NCBI GenBank assembly: GCA_950295325.1 | Contig: OX485808.1 | Span: 25,190,527 to 25,254,526 of the forward strand | Direction: 5' to 3' | Length of the DNA stretch: 64,000 bases | Origin: Polytrichum commune | Taxonomy: Eukaryota; Streptophyta; Polytrichopsida; Polytrichales; Polytrichaceae | In this document: positions 1 to 10,964 of the stretch, in pieces | Position numbering within the stretch: position 1 is the first letter of the stretch | How the letters are laid out: each line of letters opens with the position of its first letter | Translations under genes and position numbers: made by a program | Notes under the pieces: model-generated | What the model saw: the letters and a program-made list of their open reading frames with translations, nothing else | What the model was told of the DNA's origin: nothing | The model's database searches: none

Positions 1-125
1 TTAGCCACCACTAAAATGGCCTAATGTGATTAAGTTTTTAATGTGCTAACACCACTAATTGGGCTTAGCCTTGCTAACCCCTAGACGTCCTAATTGTGGT
101 TTGCTATTAAACAGCTCTCGGTGCA

Positions 126-469
126 GAGCCTGGGTCAGCAGCTTAGTCGCATATGTAGCCTGGTCGAACCAGCTGAGCCTGGATCAACAGCTTAGTCGCA
201 TATGTAGCCTGGGTCGAACCGGCTGAGCCTGGATCAGCAGCTTAGTCGCATATGTAGCCTGGTCGAACCAGCTGAGCCTGGATCAGCAGCTAGTCGCATA
301 TGTAGCCTGGGTCGAACCGGCTGAGCCTGGATCAGCAGCTTAGTTGCATAGGTAGCCTTGTCGAACCGGCTGAGCCTGGATCAGCAGCTTAGTTGCATAG
401 GTAGCATGGTCGAACCAGCTGAGCCTGGATCAGCAGCTTAGTCGCATATGTAACCTGGGTCGAACCGTT
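126..469. repeat. 49-50 bp minisatellite, about 7 units
   Basis: Seven head-to-tail units begin with GAGCCTGG at about 126, 175, 225, 274, 323, 372 and 421. Two unit types alternate at first: one has CTGGTCGAACCAGCT (49 bp) and one has CTGGGTCGAACCGGCT (50 bp). This points to a dimeric, roughly 99-bp higher-order unit. The array decays after 470. Confidence 0.93.
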
Positions 470-475
470 GAACTT

Positions 476-1225
476 GGTAACTCTACCCCTAAACTACCCT
501 TAAACACAACCACCTTATCCACTAATCAAATGTTTTCTAATCTCTTCTTCTTCTTTTGTCTTTTGTCTTTAACTAATGAACTAATCTACCACACTAACTT
601 CACTAACAACTACCTAATCCTCCTAGGCAATCTCAAGCTCTAAGAACTCACTCCTTTGGGGGGCATTGAGAGAGAGAGAGATTAACTAATTGACTTCACT
701 AGAAACTACATCACACATATGTGGCTCAAGCTCCTTAAGAGCTTGCTCCCTTGAGAGCACTTGATGGAGAGAGAGGAAAATGAGAGAGAAACCACCTTAA
801 GTAGTAAAGAGGGAGAGAGGGAGAGAGGGAGAGAGAGGTGAGGATAGGGTGAGGGAATTAGCACCTCCAATCACAATCCCTTAGCCTTCACCTCTAAAGT
901 AGGGACTAATCCCCTTCCACCAAGCTTCCTTCTTCCTAAACTAACAAGGTGGATCCAAAAGTGGGCATTTAACCCGCGGAGCTCACCTTGCTTCACCTTA
1001 CCCCCTACTCACATTATCAAGGCATACTCTTATTGAATTCAACCTTGAAATAATCACACAACACATTCTAAAGCCTAAACTTAAATCCAAACCACACTTC
1101 ACTCTTTTTATGTTTTGTGAATAATCATAACACATCAAAGTCAAACTAAAATTGGTTTCGAAGAGTTAATCACCACATGTGGGCACCATTTTGGACTCAC
1201 AGCAGGTATCTCTAGTCATTCCATA
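476..1225. other. gene-less stretch, low complexity
   Basis: No supportable gene. The stretch has pyrimidine-rich (TCTTCTTC) and purine-rich (GAGAGGGAGAGAGG, about 810-840) tracts and AT-rich sequence. Confidence 0.6.
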
Positions 1226-3316
1226 TTGTGGAGATTGCACGCTCTACATGGATTTGATATTCTTCGGGATATTGTTTATGATGTGATGCACATCTTAGTT
1301 TTATGCATATTCAAGAAGTATGTTCACATGCTTGTACAATATGGTGAGCAACATAGAAGGGCAAAGGATATCGATGCGGCTTTGTATGCTATTAAGCATT
1401 ATAGACCTCAAGGTCTTGGGGCAAGATGGCCTCGAAATATATCATCATTGGGTTATTATAAGGCAGAAGAGTATCAACTTTTTGTAATGTGGTGTTTACC
1501 ACATATATTGGATCACTTAAACATTGGAGAAAGCTCTGTTCTAGAAGCTACAGGGATACTACTAACAAAAATTGGACGGCTCTTTTACAGCCATAGTAGA
1601 AAATATGGATGGACAGAGAAAACGATGGTAAATGCGAGGAAACTATTAGCAGCATGGTACATTCGAATGGAGGAGAGTGCTGGTCCCAACTCTTCACCAC
1701 TTGAGCACGTAGCAGGTATTCTTCAAAATTTCACTTCAATGTCATAAGATAGAAAGGCTTTGCTGTATCAACCATGTTCCATTAGTATAAGCCAATTTCG
1801 TGAAAATATATTGTAAGCAATGTGTCATTGTTAACATACTAAAGTTTTTAATAATATGATTTGTTTATGGAAGACAACACATATACTAACCCTTTCATGT
1901 TTTTTTCCAAGAAGTGGAGAAATTTTGGACAACGTGATCAGGCATGGTTGTCACGATGTATTATTGTGCTACCCATTTGAGAAGGAAGTGTCTAATTTTA
2001 TAAATATTCGATCCAATCAACTTAATAGTGAAGTGACTTTTAGTGATTTTTTTGCACGATATTGATTCACCAAAATGTACAAGCTTGTTGAAGTGGATGG
2101 TGATGGTCTTTTCCCTGAAAGTAAGGCACTCATGGATTTACCTTCAGACCCCAACTGAGGCACAACGAATTACATTGATGAGGTCACCATTGATATGTAA
2201 GCAGTGGCATGAATCGTGCGTCATTGTGGTGCCTTCTTCAGATATTGCTCTTCAGATTTGGAAACTCATTACCCTATTGCCACCACATTGCATGTGCAAG
2301 GAACTTATACAAAAGAAAGGGATTCTTGTAGGCCGAAAGAATGGCATGGTTACTGCAATCCCAGAGCCAACAAATATATATCTCCAAAGGTATTGGAGAC
2401 TCCATGGGTTCAATAATGGTCTCCTACCCTTTTTCAGTACCAGAATCCAATTTTTTTCTTCATTGATGTTACATGGGTAGCTGTTCCAAAAAGATGATTT
2501 TGTGATCATTGATCCAGATGTGGCAGTTGGGGGACATGCTTGGAGGTGGAAGGCAAAAGTGACACAGTTTTTGGCGCATGAGTTTCATGGTACGAAATAA
2601 GTATTTTTTCAGGAGATTATTATGTCACAGTGCCAACCCCATCTTCTGTCCATGTAGCTTTGGAACATGAGTTGACATGTATGACTGTTATCAAGGAAGA
2701 TGCACAGAGGTGGCAAGAATGCGGGAATAATATCAGAGTGGTGTCATCACTCATGTATAAATTCCTACCCTTACCTACATGTGGGCAAACCTTACCTTCA
2801 TTTGTGGCCTATGAGTTGGAAGACGTGGACCTGCGACTCAGAGCACTTACTCAATAATGGAAGACCAGGTTGTGTACCTCCATACCCTGAGAAAGGGGAT
2901 GTAATGTTGGTAAGAGCCATGGACTGGAGAAGAGAAAAACCCACCTTTGCAATTGCAGTTGTCAGGAATGTGACACCCCAAAGGTATCTACTTGATGTTG
3001 AAGGGGACTTCAAGGAGGAATGAGATTGCTAAGCAAACTGATTTAGAAGAGCAAGATTATTTTGTAGGGGAGGTCATTCTAGAATGGTTACAGGGAGTTG
3101 GTCGACCAAATTCTCGTCCCCAGAAGTTGAAGTGTTCAGGATTGAAGTGCACAAAGTCATGGCATTGTCTTGTTACACATCTTACGAACTACAAGGCGAC
3201 TCGGGTTCGTAATGGTGAACCATGTGTGTGGATATTAAGCCAAGGTAAGTTGTGTCCATGCAATATTTTTTTAATCACGTGTGTTGTTTTGGTGAAATTT
3301 TGTGGACATTGTTAAA
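1226..3316 (+). pseudogene. decayed transposase-derived locus, Tnp2/CACTA-like
   Basis: The longest open piece (1226-1747, 173 residues) carries DVMHI, then RWPRNISSLGYYKAEE, resembling the core of plant Tnp2 (CACTA) transposases, where a D-x-MH motif is followed by P-x-N-I-x-S-LG-x-x-KA-x-E. Further open pieces on the same strand follow in shifting frames: 1856-2065, 2068-2416, 2630-2857 and 2992-3240. Stops interrupt them between about 2150 and 2620. A possible GT donor follows the last piece near 3243. The family match is from memory of motifs, not a search. The later pieces match nothing I recognise. No terminal repeats were found around it. It could instead be an exon-rich transposase-derived host gene, but the in-frame stops argue for decay. 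Confidence 0.5.
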
Positions 3317-4500
3317 GTTTCATTGATCATTTATTGTTTTTTTTTTTTGCAGAATAAATTATACGGGCGTAGTATTATTCCTCTAAATTTTGGTTTTGGC
3401 AATATGCCTTTGATGTGGGTCACTTAAGAGCATAGGAGGCACCAACATCCATAAGTTTGCCCTAAAGAGGAGACCATGAAGGTTTTTCAACCTATTTCAG
3501 TTTGTTGGTCTTGAGGAGTTATACTCTAAATCAATATATGAGCAGTTTTTTCTTGTGTGATTCTACATTGTCAACATTGCACCAGAATACTCCGGTCAGC
3601 AGATTGACTACTGACACACTGGGGATGCAGCAGGCAGAGTTTCGGGGACCATTTCCCATTTAGCTAAGAATATGTAATCCTAACGACTCCAGTGTTGCAT
3701 AGAAGTGGAGTATGTGAGGAAGGAACTAACATTGCATTCTAGTTGTGTTGATCTGCAGTAGTCGTGCAAAGTGAGGAGTCTGGTGATATTCAACTCGTCA
3801 GGGCAAGGTGAGCCTGGAATACTCATGACACATATTTGGTGTTACTGAAAGTGGCAACATTGGAAACCAAGTACTGTAGAGCAGAGAGTGGAAGTCTGAG
3901 AGTCTGCATACAATAGGCGCTGGTGGAATTGGTGCGATCTGAGTCTCAAGTGAGTCTGAAGTTGGTGGATTTGACATCGACTTTGTTGTGTTTTTGAAAA
4001 GAGTGAGTTTTTGGGGTTTTTGAGGTTGTGGGAGGCAATAACCTTAAGCAATGGTCGGCTCTTGTGTGAGCACTTGACAGTGTGTGGTGGAGGCAGGCTG
4101 GATAGATTCACTTATTCGCACTTTGAGTCTCAACCGTGTGCAAATTCCATTGCAATAAGCTTGAAAAGCAGTTTTTGGGAGTTGGCGCTACGAAAGGGTA
4201 TTTGCTATACGAAAGTTGGTGTTGTGAGTGTCTATTTTGCAGATTGCTCAAAGGGATTAGATGCAAGTCAGATCCCTCACTGTAGTTGGGAACTTCCAAT
4301 TTTGTTCATTGTACAATTCAATCTAACTTAAGCATCGGAGTGTTTTTGAAGTGTTTGTTTTGCAGGTTGCTCAAAGGGGTGTGATACTATCAAGGAGAAC
4401 AATTAGTGTAACAAATGATTACTTTCAGTTCCAGCTTGAGATTAATATTGTAGGTGTGAAAATATCTATTTTTCCTACAACTCCAAGTTTACCTTATGAA
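3317..4500. other. gene-less stretch
   Basis: No convincing gene. Two related short segments ending in TTTTGCAG-TTGCTCAAAGGG-like sequence occur near 4235 and 4360, suggesting a small local duplication. Short ORFs (3842-4111 minus, 4011-4331 plus) overlap on opposite strands and look like chance. Confidence 0.4.
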
Positions 4501-5560
4501 GGTGTGTACATTTTTCAATCTTGGAATCACATACTCCCAAGCAGATGTACGAGAAAAAACTCTTTTCCCCATATATGTCAGATATTCCCATAATGGTGTT
4601 CACAAGACATGGGAAAATGTGTCATTTTAGCACTTTACCAAGGGGGGAATTTTTATGGGCCCCTTGTGGACCAAGCGAACGATCATACATTGGTCCACAA
4701 ATATCACTGTGAATTAATAAGACAGGCCGATCTCTTCGTTGACGAGGTTCATGCTGTGGAAAAGAGCGTCGCGAACTCTTTCCGATAGCACAACCGGAAC
4801 AAAAAGAATCGGTAGTTTTGTCTGTAAGCCGCAGCCGTGGACAGAATTGATTTTAGCCATAACCAGAATGATGTTATTGTGAATATGTCCAAGGTGAGCA
4901 TGTCAAGTATCAAGGGACTTAGTGCCATCAGAAGCGGTACTTAAACCAGGATTCGCGGCCAGGTATGCTTGTGTAGAAGATCCAACTAGCTGCCTTTAAG
5001 GTAGCGTCAAAACGCTCTGGGAGCCGATGTGTAAGTTTTGAAAATACGACATCTTCAGTAAATACCTTATCATGATCTTCAAGCTGCCCATTAATAACCT
5101 CAATCTCTCCAATGAAGGTAGAAAGATCACCGCTGGTTTCGAACTTCACATCGAAAACTGACTCTGTAAAGCATGAACAGACTGAGCAGCTTCATGAATG
5201 AGACAGACAATCCCATAGTTCTTTGGCCGTTTTGCAATTGACAAGCTGACGAAGTGCACTTATATCCAAAGTAGCACAAATAAGGGAGAAAGCCGGGATA
5301 TCTTTGCGAGCAAACGTAGCATTTGTAGATGCCAATGCTCCACTAACAACATCTCATATCCCACGTCCTTTAAGAGCCGCATGAAGTTGAAACTTCCAAA
5401 TAGGAAAATCACAACCAGAAAATCGATCAATATTGCCAAGATCTTTGGACTCACTCATGACAGTAACTACTGCAAGAGACGACGCTGCTGAGGCACGGAC
5501 AACAGAATTACTCATGACAGTAACACACCACGCTTCCGCACACCTAAGAATAAACCAGAG
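4500..5560 (-). mobile_element. degenerate Ty1/Copia retrotransposon fragment
   Basis: On the minus strand a Gag-like start (MSESKDLGNIDRFSG, from about 5462) continues through WKFQLHAALKGRGI to FETSGDLSTFIGEIEVINGQ (about 5145-5085) and FSKLTHRLPERFDATLKA. This is the layout of plant Copia Gag (UBN2-type): a W-x-x-x-L near the start, then L-x-x-L-P-x-x-[FY]-D. Further on, LIHSDICGPM (4717-4688) is the hallmark at the start of the Copia integrase region. The zinc knuckle and protease between them are missing (about 4930-4760), and stops and frame shifts abound. The element is therefore internally deleted and dead. LTRs could not be defined. Confidence 0.82.
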
Positions 5561-5599
5561 CAAGACGTGGGCCCATAACCTGTGGAAACTAGAGTTCAA

Positions 5600-8011
5600 A
5601 TAGTGATTCTTCCTTACTCATTAACACAAACGTACATCATGATAATACTGATGCTTTAGCTTTCGAATCAATCAAGAGAGTTTCAATGCAAAACAGAATT
5701 CAATCAGAACGGTTTCTCTATCTGGTGCTCATCAGCTTCTCCCCAATGCATGAGCAAGAAACTTAACTAATTGTAAGAGACTTCAACAGTAATCCTGATG
5801 CTTCTTCTATTATCCCATCTGCAGGTAGCGTGCTGATCACACGTCACTAATACTATCATTTAGTAACTAACTAAATTCATGTCCTCACTGAAGCCTGTAT
5901 TTACTTCAACAGTAGCTCAATGTGGGCTTTGTCAACCACTTCTATAAACATCTGTTTATCCATTTCTTCGAACATTAGGTTGTCAAAATGTTATAGGCAG
6001 CAATTGCAACACCTTGGGAGTAGCAATATAGGCCACTAGCATCTATATTTCTTACAGTTTAATTACACAGAGGAAGCCTTTTGAACTCTCAGTAACGGAT
6101 TGTTTACTTCGTATGTCGACTCTTTGCCTCTGTCGATATTATTCTTCGATCACCAAGAAAGAGTATCTCACAAAATTCTGATGGGTTTTGTCTGGGTTCT
6201 TCCCTAGAGGTTCGTGAACACTATTTGTATGAGAAATTCAGTCAAACGTTTTCGAGATGAAGTCTTGTCTCAGAATTTTTGTCTTTGTAATAAGACTGCT
6301 CTGAAGAGTAATATATGAATTTTCTCATACCTTAGAGTTTACTTTCTTGCTTTGAGATGTATCATCTGTGACATTGTTTGTGTGTGACACCTGGGATTGA
6401 TGTTTTGACGACCACTAATTTCTGGTAGAATTAATGGTTTTGATCTTGGTCTATCCAGTTATCTTGTGATCTCGCATTACTTCATTGTACAGGGAACGGG
6501 ACAAATGCAGGTTATTGTGTCATCGGAATATATACAACTGGATACTCTCTCTCCCTCCTACAATAGGATCTGACACTTAAGGAGAGCTTTGGGTCTCAAG
6601 TTTGCATAGAATTGACTACGAGGCCTTTGGGAATCCCGACAGGATGCCTGTTATCTGTAAGTGCTTCATGTCTTTCTCTCTTGACGCCACTCGAAGTTTA
6701 CATTTACCTGTGGAGGTTAAGTTAACCTTGTATGCAGCAATATGACTTCAAATATCGCACATATTTGTTGTGGAGAATGTGATAAAGCAGTCAATGGTCT
6801 ATTAGTTGGAACTTCTACAGTTGGACCTTCTTACACAATTAGTTTGTAGTTGTGAAGACTTCATAAATGTTTGCATGGTTTACTGTGAGTTCTCTTTTAC
6901 TATCTTTTCATATATGTATGAGCTCTAGTTTTGCCTCACAAAACCTTGCTTTGAGATAGGCTAAGAATCCTTGAAGTTCGCGTCCTGCTCTTCTTACCCA
7001 TATGATCATGGTCAATCCTAAATAGGTATGTACTTATAATTCTTGTTGAACAGATCTAGGATATACAATAGATTCTTAGGCACACTCACATTTTAAATCC
7101 CAATTCCAAAATCACATGAATGTTAAGTATCTAGCAATAAGAACTTATATACATCATGAGAGGAAATGTATGAATATAATTGAGAATGTCACTGTAGTCT
7201 CACTACCTATACGACATATCGATATGGACAATGGCTACGGATTCTGCAGGCACTGCAATGTAGAATTTAAATCTTCTACTTTGTGCCTCCTTCGCACAGC
7301 TAGAACTTGGAAAGTTTGTGAAGACTGAGCAAGAGCTGTTAAGGATACAGCACTAACACCCAATTCCTGATATTTATTTTTAATACAAATGAGATTTCTG
7401 TTGACAGAGACCACCAACCATAGGTATTTTATGAAATGAGAGTTCTCCGGTTCAACAATGTGTGACAACACCACAAATCGATAGAATGATAAAGTTACAA
7501 ACAAAATCCTAAAAAATTCGACTCACTCAACTCTTCATCTAAAAGAAAAGAATATGTTGCCGGTTATATCTGACTAAAGTTCTACTTGTGGAGCTTCAAA
7601 CAAATTTTTCGAAAGATTGGTCATATCGAGGAAATGACCTCAACACACAGCTCTAGGTTGCGAAATGAAGCAATCCAGATCTACTATCAATCTACTGCTT
7701 TCTACTTGTAATAACCCGAGAATCCAAAGTACAATTATGATGGATGGAGAGAGGTAGGTAGGGTCTACATCAAAACGAGGACACGCACCCTCCAAAATGC
7801 AATATAGAAAGGCAACACAGACTCTCGAGACCTCGGAAGAAGCCATCACTCACTTCCGGCTCTCCCTTGCGGGTTGTTTGCTCCTCCTGCTGCTGCATTA
7901 CTTTGGACATAGCATAGCTCCACACGACAATCCTTTGGGTCAACACACTCTCCGCACCCCATTGATTAATCACCTCCAATTTCGGAAGAAATAACAAAAT
8001 TCGCATGCTCA
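5600..8011. other. gene-less stretch, possible LTR remnant
   Basis: No supportable gene. At about 6180-6240 the sequence GGGTTTTGTCTGGGTTCTTCCCTAGAGG, read in two parts, recalls the interior of plant Copia LTRs. Without boundaries or a second LTR this is only a hint. The rest is AT-rich with short chance ORFs. Confidence 0.35.
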
Positions 8012-9049
8012 TTATTTGTCACCACCACCGCCGCCCAGCCTTTCGGTGATGTCCAGATTGTCTTGCTTGCCTGTCCTGCCGAAGGCAACTTCCTCCAGGC
8101 TCTGCCCCTGCCGTTTGTACCTGCCCCCTGCGTCCACAAAGGCAGGACAGGGCCTGTATGCCTTGATGGGGAACCACCCAAAGCCTGGCACCGCCCCCAA
8201 GCCCCCTAGAATCCTCCCTTCTCCGTTGCATCCTCCCACTTTCTCTGCCTTCCCACATGCTTGACATGCTGTCGGGCTCAAGCTTTGCGCTGTGCTCACA
8301 CTCGCCTCATTGTCCACCGCCTGCATCACGACAACAAGATCAACACTCACGTCAACATGTCTTCCAATTTTGAGGTGGGCTTGGGAAGGGGTAACTCCTA
8401 TGCAGGGTTCCATGCCATCTCTGAATTCCGGGGCTTGACATGAAGGCTCCGTGGAGTTTCTGCCCAATTTTATTTGTTTGCAACAGCACTATACATTTGG
8501 CAAAAAGAACCGGCACAAACAGCCATGGACAAGCGGTGGAATGATCTCAAATTTCCAGCTGACGGATGTCAAAAGCACGAGTCGAATTGCGAATTGCAGA
8601 AGCAACAGAAACCGCCTTCCCCGGCCAGAATGACATCACCAAGAGAGATAAAAAGAGAATCACAAAAATCTATACCGCATCAAATTTGAGTACAAATCAA
8701 TGCCGTTTGCTTCTTCGTGATTGCCCTTCCAGTCTCCCTCGCGTAACAAGCAGAGGTGACAATGCAACGACAGAGACAACACTAATATTACCATACCGCA
8801 AGAAAACGGGCAGCAGCAGCAGCTCACCTCTCGTTTTTGGCTTGTGGATGTCGTCTCCTCCGCCACAGTCCCAGAGGCCCTCGCAGCGCCCGCGGTCGTG
8901 GTGGCGCTACATCCAGCTGAACCCCACGCACAACTTCGCTGCGACAACGGCAGGCGCAGAGTGCGCGCAGCGGGAATTGGGTGAAGGTGAGGGTTAAAGG
9001 GAGCGCAGGGGAGCGTGAGGTGGGAGGAATGCGCCAGGGCGGTCGCCAT
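8012..9049 (-). CDS. small plastid-targeted protein with Cys motif, two exons
   Basis: Exon 1 is 9049-8828 (74 codons) and exon 2 is 8320-8012 (stop at 8014-8012), giving 176 residues. The donor is GAG|GTGAGC and the acceptor TGATGCAG|GCG. Both are phase 0. Exon 1 (MATALAHSSHLTLP...) is rich in Ala, Ser, Thr and Arg and nearly free of acidic residues until its end, as in chloroplast transit peptides. Exon 2 carries CQACGKAEKVGGC then NGEGRILGG, close to one half of a DnaJ-type C-x2-C-G zinc motif. It then has GFGWFPIKAYRPCPAF and GGRYKRQGQSLEEVAFGR, a compact block that looks conserved. I recall similar uncharacterised plant proteins but cannot name one. The GC content is clearly higher than the flanks. 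The upstream in-frame Met at 9100 is possible but less transit-peptide-like. Function is unknown; plastid location is inferred from the leader. Confidence 0.72.
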
Positions 9050-9439
9050 AGCTGCTCGCCCTTGTGCAACCACAGGCTTCGCAGGACGATGAAGTAGCAC
9101 GACAGACGACGATAACTCTCCTCCCCTCTCGTGGCCCCTGCAACCCTTCCTACCTTACAGTAACTTAAAGTAAACGCCTCATGGCTAGGCTAAGAAAGAA
9201 AGAGTTAAAGCATCTTGTAACAAGATGTGTTACAAACCAACCTTGAGTAGAGGCGCCCATAACCAATCACTTAAGAGATTCTGCACCAGTTCTTGAGAAG
9301 TAAAAGGTGGTGCAAAAAAATTTCCATGTACAAAGATAGAATTCAAGATGATTGCAATTTTTTTGGTGATTTTTTTCCTTGGATTGAAAATACTGTGAAT
9401 TTGTGAAGCCTAATGTTGGTTCGAACATGTTGCCAATGT

Positions 9440-9612
9440 CTAGAGTTTGTCATAACCTCTCGTTTCTTCTCACTTTAACACTCAAAACCAAGACATGTGT
9501 CATGGCATTATTGGTTCCGGCCTGGTCGAAATTGAGTACCAGCCTGATCAAAATTCTAGTACCCTATAGATTGCCAATGGGGTCTTGATCGGGAATAGGT
9601 GCCTCTACTATA
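9440..9612 (+). repeat. dispersed repeat family copy (partner at 59.3-59.6 kb)
   Basis: Segments such as CACTCAAAACC, GACATGTGTCATGGCA and AATGGGGTCTTGATC appear in the same order on the opposite strand between 59600 and 59290. The distant copy has about 150 bp extra in the middle. The element type is unknown. Confidence 0.65.
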
Positions 9613-9784
9613 ACATTCCCAGGGGCTTCTTCACAACTACAACGTTGGGGTCTCACGAAAGAGAAGTTATGAGGCACCATCGAAGGCGTTCAATTTGTGC
9701 AAAAATCAATTTTGGTCCTCCTTTGATGAGTTTAGAAGCAAACAAGGTAAAAACTCGTCACAATCACGAATCTCTCTTGTTTTC

Positions 9785-9785
<1 letters not shown>

Positions 9786-9818
<33 letters not shown>
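9786..9818. repeat. T20-A13 homopolymer junction
   Basis: Twenty T residues are followed directly by thirteen A residues, which can form a perfect hairpin or mark two head-to-head retroposon tails. Confidence 0.95.
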
Positions 9819-10964
9819 CTGATATGATTGACTTAAATTACAAATTTTGTAAATTATTGGAAAGTTTTACAAATTTCATGATATTATCATGAAAATGTGA
9901 GCATTCCATAAGGTATAGAGATTGATCATTCATGATCAAATTTTTGTAGGTGACAGCTCTGCATATGGCCCTACATTGATCAAGATCCCATCATTTGATA
10001 ATGAGAGTCCCATTTTAATAGGATTAAGCTCATTAATCCTTAAGGAACCAAGGGACTTAATGCACAGCCTATATACACAATTTCTACGAGCATTACCAGG
10101 TCTAAGAATCATTTGTTATTTATATATGGGTTTTGAAATAATTAGTACTTCATCATATTTCAAAGAAAATATTTTTAAAAAAAATTCTTATCTGATAATG
10201 ATGATCAAAAATACAAGAGATGTACTTGCATCCAAGGGCACACAAATTGTGTATTTGAACCCAAAGCTTCAGTAACATCAAGGTATTCGACCTATTGGAA
10301 AACTGTCCATGAAGAATAAGTTCATTCCGATAGGGCCACATTTGACCCAATCTGCTGAAATTGAAAGTATGTAGGTCGAATAAATGCTTTTGTACACAGA
10401 GAGGCCCGATGGGGCTCTTAGACACACGCAATAAAGAAGTAATTCCTCTCTCTCTCTCTGGCCACCAATTAACAATGTCAGCAGGAAAGGAGCATGGATT
10501 GCCACTTCAGTGTAACCCAGCTTGTAAGATGTCAATCTCAAAAAGGTAAGAGAAAAAGGGTGTGGGTCTATCAATATCCAAGCAGCATATTCTGGCATTT
10601 GGAGGATAGGGATGGTGGTCTGTAAACTAATAAGAGTTTGGGAATGCTGGATCCAATCAAGGTTGCAAGAATCTGAAATGGGATGATGGCGCTGTCCAGT
10701 TGCATCTCTGGCTATTTTGAGGTCAAATGAGGGCATTATTTCCCTGTGATGTTTGAGGTTATTTCAGTTCTTTCAATTTGTTTAGCATCACAAGGGTTAG
10801 CAAGATACAGAGATGCCAACCTCATTAATGACACAAATTGATGCTTAATTTGGTTCATGAGCAATCGGAAACAAGCAATGCAAATTGACAAATGTATGCA
10901 AAGCTGAGAAAGCATCAGAAGGAGCATGTGAAGGCAACAGAGAATTTGATAAGAGTGACTAGAA

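Larger units (their letters stand above)
9050..10964. other. intergenic, with homopolymer junction and dispersed repeat
   Basis: This holds the 5' flank of the plastid Cys-motif gene, a dispersed repeat copy (9440-9612) and a T20-A13 junction (9786-9818). The 152-codon minus ORF at 10278-10736 has no recognisable features and lies just past the CGL160 stop, so it is taken as noncoding or 3' flank. Confidence 0.5.

Noticed and set aside
10278-10736. 152-codon minus ORF
   Set aside because: No domain, no leader, and it falls just after the CGL160-like stop; composition resembles noncoding flank.
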